64,000 nt of DNA, taken from NCBI RefSeq assembly GCF_910596095.1, contig NC_056535.1, forward strand, positions 3,691,001-3,755,000, read 5' to 3'. This stretch comes from Thunnus maccoyii (taxonomy: Eukaryota > Chordata > Actinopteri > Scombriformes > Scombridae). Below, one piece after another: positions 50,140 to 64,000 of this stretch. Every line of letters starts with the position of its first letter. Within the stretch, counting starts at the first letter, position 1. Both the position numbers and the translations under genes were made by a program. Below the pieces are notes generated by a model. That model was not told the DNA's origin. It saw only the letters and a program-made list of their open reading frames with translations, and searched no databases.

Positions 50140-50600
50140 TTACTATTTTGCTTCAGTCTCATTGCTCTAATGATACTTGTTTTCTACAGCAGCTGTTTTC
50201 AGCAAAAAACTTGGATAAACCCACTGTGCACTAACTGCTCAGCACCAAGCATCACACAGACAAAATTAGAGACTATCTGGTGAACATAGTGAAGCATTTA
50301 GCAGCTACAGTACCAGTCGAAAGTTTGGACAAACTGTCCCATTCCCTGGAATGAGAAAGTATGTCCAATCTTTTGACTGGTAGTGCAGATGTCCCACAGG
50401 AGATGATGGAGACCAAAACAGAGCTAAAAGCAGAGCGATTATTGGACTTAAATTCATTGGGTGCCCAGAAACATGACTTGAAATGAATGTTGCTGTATAT
50501 GTAACGTCATTGTTTGCTGACTGTAACAACTTTAGGGGATAATATGTTTACAGCTTGTTGCACTGTCCCCAAGTGGTAAAAAAATCAATTAATGCAGGTT
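50140..50600 (+). repeat. TTAAAG-family repeat, copy 4
   Basis: Carries 'cagctgttttcag', 'ataaacccactgtgcactaactgctcagcacca', 'gagaccaaaacagagct', 'aaacatgact', 'ggataatatgtttacag' and 'cccaagtgg', and ends 'gcaggttta'. It is interrupted at 50,308-50,385 by a hairpin element. Confidence 0.65.
50308..50385 (+). mobile_element. Hairpin MITE nested in repeat copy 4
   Basis: About 78 bp. The left arm is 'cagtaccagtcgaaag' then 'ttggac' and '...cccattc'; the right arm is the reverse complement with few changes (gaatgag ... ttttgactggtagtg). The two arms fill nearly the whole element. Its ends match the TTTGGACA-type termini at 23,827 and 28,174. Confidence 0.75.
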
Positions 50601-51029
50601 TAAGTTTTCCAAAACATGTATGTCTATAAAAACAGTGTTTTAATTCCCAACTTTTGTTGTAAATCTGTTAATCCAGCTATGTTTATTATGCTGCTTTTGC
50701 TCTGTATTGTGTTGGTTTAGGGTGTTGTGCTTATCTCTTCTGCATGATTGTCCCTTTTGCTAAGATGTATAGTACTATACAATGTGCTTGATAAAAAAAT
50801 GAAAAGAAAATGAATTAAACTCCATCAAGGTGCTGTTGTTTAGATCGCAGACAGACAAATATAACACAATGACCTCTTTGACAAATCAACTGAAATGAAT
50901 CACAGAATTTCTCTTAGTGCAGAAACGTAATATTGTAGAGCTACTGTCTATCAGTTGACAGAGTGGTGGTCTGTTAAGGGAAGGTTTGGGCTTTATCGCT
51001 TTTGAAATAAAGCAAACGCGGAAGTAAGT

Positions 51030-51409
51030 ATCAGTGAACCCTCTCAGTTCCTTCGTGTGCCTTTGAACGTGCCTGTGCGTCATGTCGTCATGTGCCCACC
51101 CGCTCCCCCGCCTCTCTCCTTCTCCCCGCGGACAGACTCAACCTCAGACATGGCTCCGTGACCCGACACATGGCAGCTAACAGCCATGAACCAAAAACAA
51201 CTCACCAAAATCTGACGATGTCTAAATAGCAGCCTTATTCCGGTTTCTTTCGAAATTATTCCACCTCCTGCAGTATCCACGGCTACCAGCCGGCTGTCAG
51301 TCTCTGTCAGCGGGAGAGGCGGACTGCTCCCCCCCGGTTTACTTTCCTCTAATATTCGCTTTTTTAACAGTCAACATTAAGTTTCCGTCTCTTCTGACAT
51401 AAGCTCAGC
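51030..51409 (+). promoter_or_regulatory. fam120a CpG-island promoter
   Basis: GC- and CpG-rich sequence with C-rich tracts (51,098-51,128) and no TATA box. It leads into an equally GC-rich first exon (to about 51,900). Typical of a broadly expressed vertebrate gene. The start site was not determined. Confidence 0.55.
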
Positions 51410-63689
<12,280 letters not shown>

Positions 63690-64000
63690 GTGACTTTGTA
63701 GTGATTTTTTGTATGAGGAGTGTCCAAGAAACGCACACAAGTCATGAATGTCCCGACCAGAATCCTCAACCCTGTCATTGAACTGCTCCTAATGAGAGAA
63801 TTGGCTGAGCGTCGCTAGATTCCATGCTGTCATGTTTCTGTGGACACTCGTCATATCCTGAAGACAAAAAACAACCTGCTTGACAAAACAACAGTTTTGT
63901 ACGAGCATGTTGTTACTGAAGCCGTAGCTTTGCTACTTAAAAGATGGATTTTTTTTTTTGTAGAGCTTTGGAGTGACTTTGAGGGGTTCTCGTGTCCACG

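Noticed and set aside
63690..64000. Possible further fam120a exon before the window end
   Set aside because: After the donor at 63,690 I see no acceptor followed by the expected next FAM120A block, so the next exon is probably outside the window.

Overview
The window is vertebrate nuclear DNA, almost certainly from a ray-finned fish of the percomorph type. Genes are split into short exons with GT-AG introns. The encoded proteins closely resemble vertebrate CSTF1, CASS4, FAM120A and ZNF831. The intergenic and intronic DNA carries repeat families that I recognise from spiny-rayed fish genomes. I see no prokaryotic, plasmid or phage content, no CRISPR array and no RNA gene that I can support.

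Layout. At 1-6,600 there is gene-poor DNA with several dispersed repeats and one unrecognised candidate first exon near 605-655. At 6,808-16,109, minus strand, lies a complete coding set for a ZNF831-like zinc-finger protein in three coding exons (4,384, 287 and 888 nt), about 1,836 aa. At 16,110-23,550 is the ZNF831/CSTF1 divergent intergenic region, which holds a decayed LINE and other repeats. At 23,611-32,252, plus strand, is CSTF1 in five coding exons that sum to exactly 431 aa; its last intron (6.8 kb) is full of repeats. At 33,764-47,183, plus strand, is a Cas-family scaffold best assigned to CASS4: seven coding exons, about 815 aa, with a first coding exon that appears to supply only the ATG. 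At 51,410 to beyond the window end, plus strand, are the first twelve coding exons of FAM120A (740 codons); the gene continues past 64,000.

Every exon junction listed was checked for reading phase, and all are consistent. The genes are not an operon and need not act together. CSTF1 is the WD40 subunit of the cleavage stimulation factor in mRNA 3' end formation, CASS4 an adhesion/Src-pathway scaffold, FAM120A an RNA-binding scaffold of Src/PI3K signalling, and ZNF831 a putative transcription factor with HIVEP-like paired fingers.

The non-coding part holds at least four copies of one TTAAAG-ended repeat family, one of them carrying a nested hairpin element. It also holds a piggyBac-type MITE, a 46-bp near-perfect palindrome, a 39-G homopolymer beside a GT tract inside CASS4 intron 1, and two copies of a ZNF143-like motif. 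I found no convincing undescribed biological system. The observations most worth checking are the gene order, the ATG-only exon and the repeat families.
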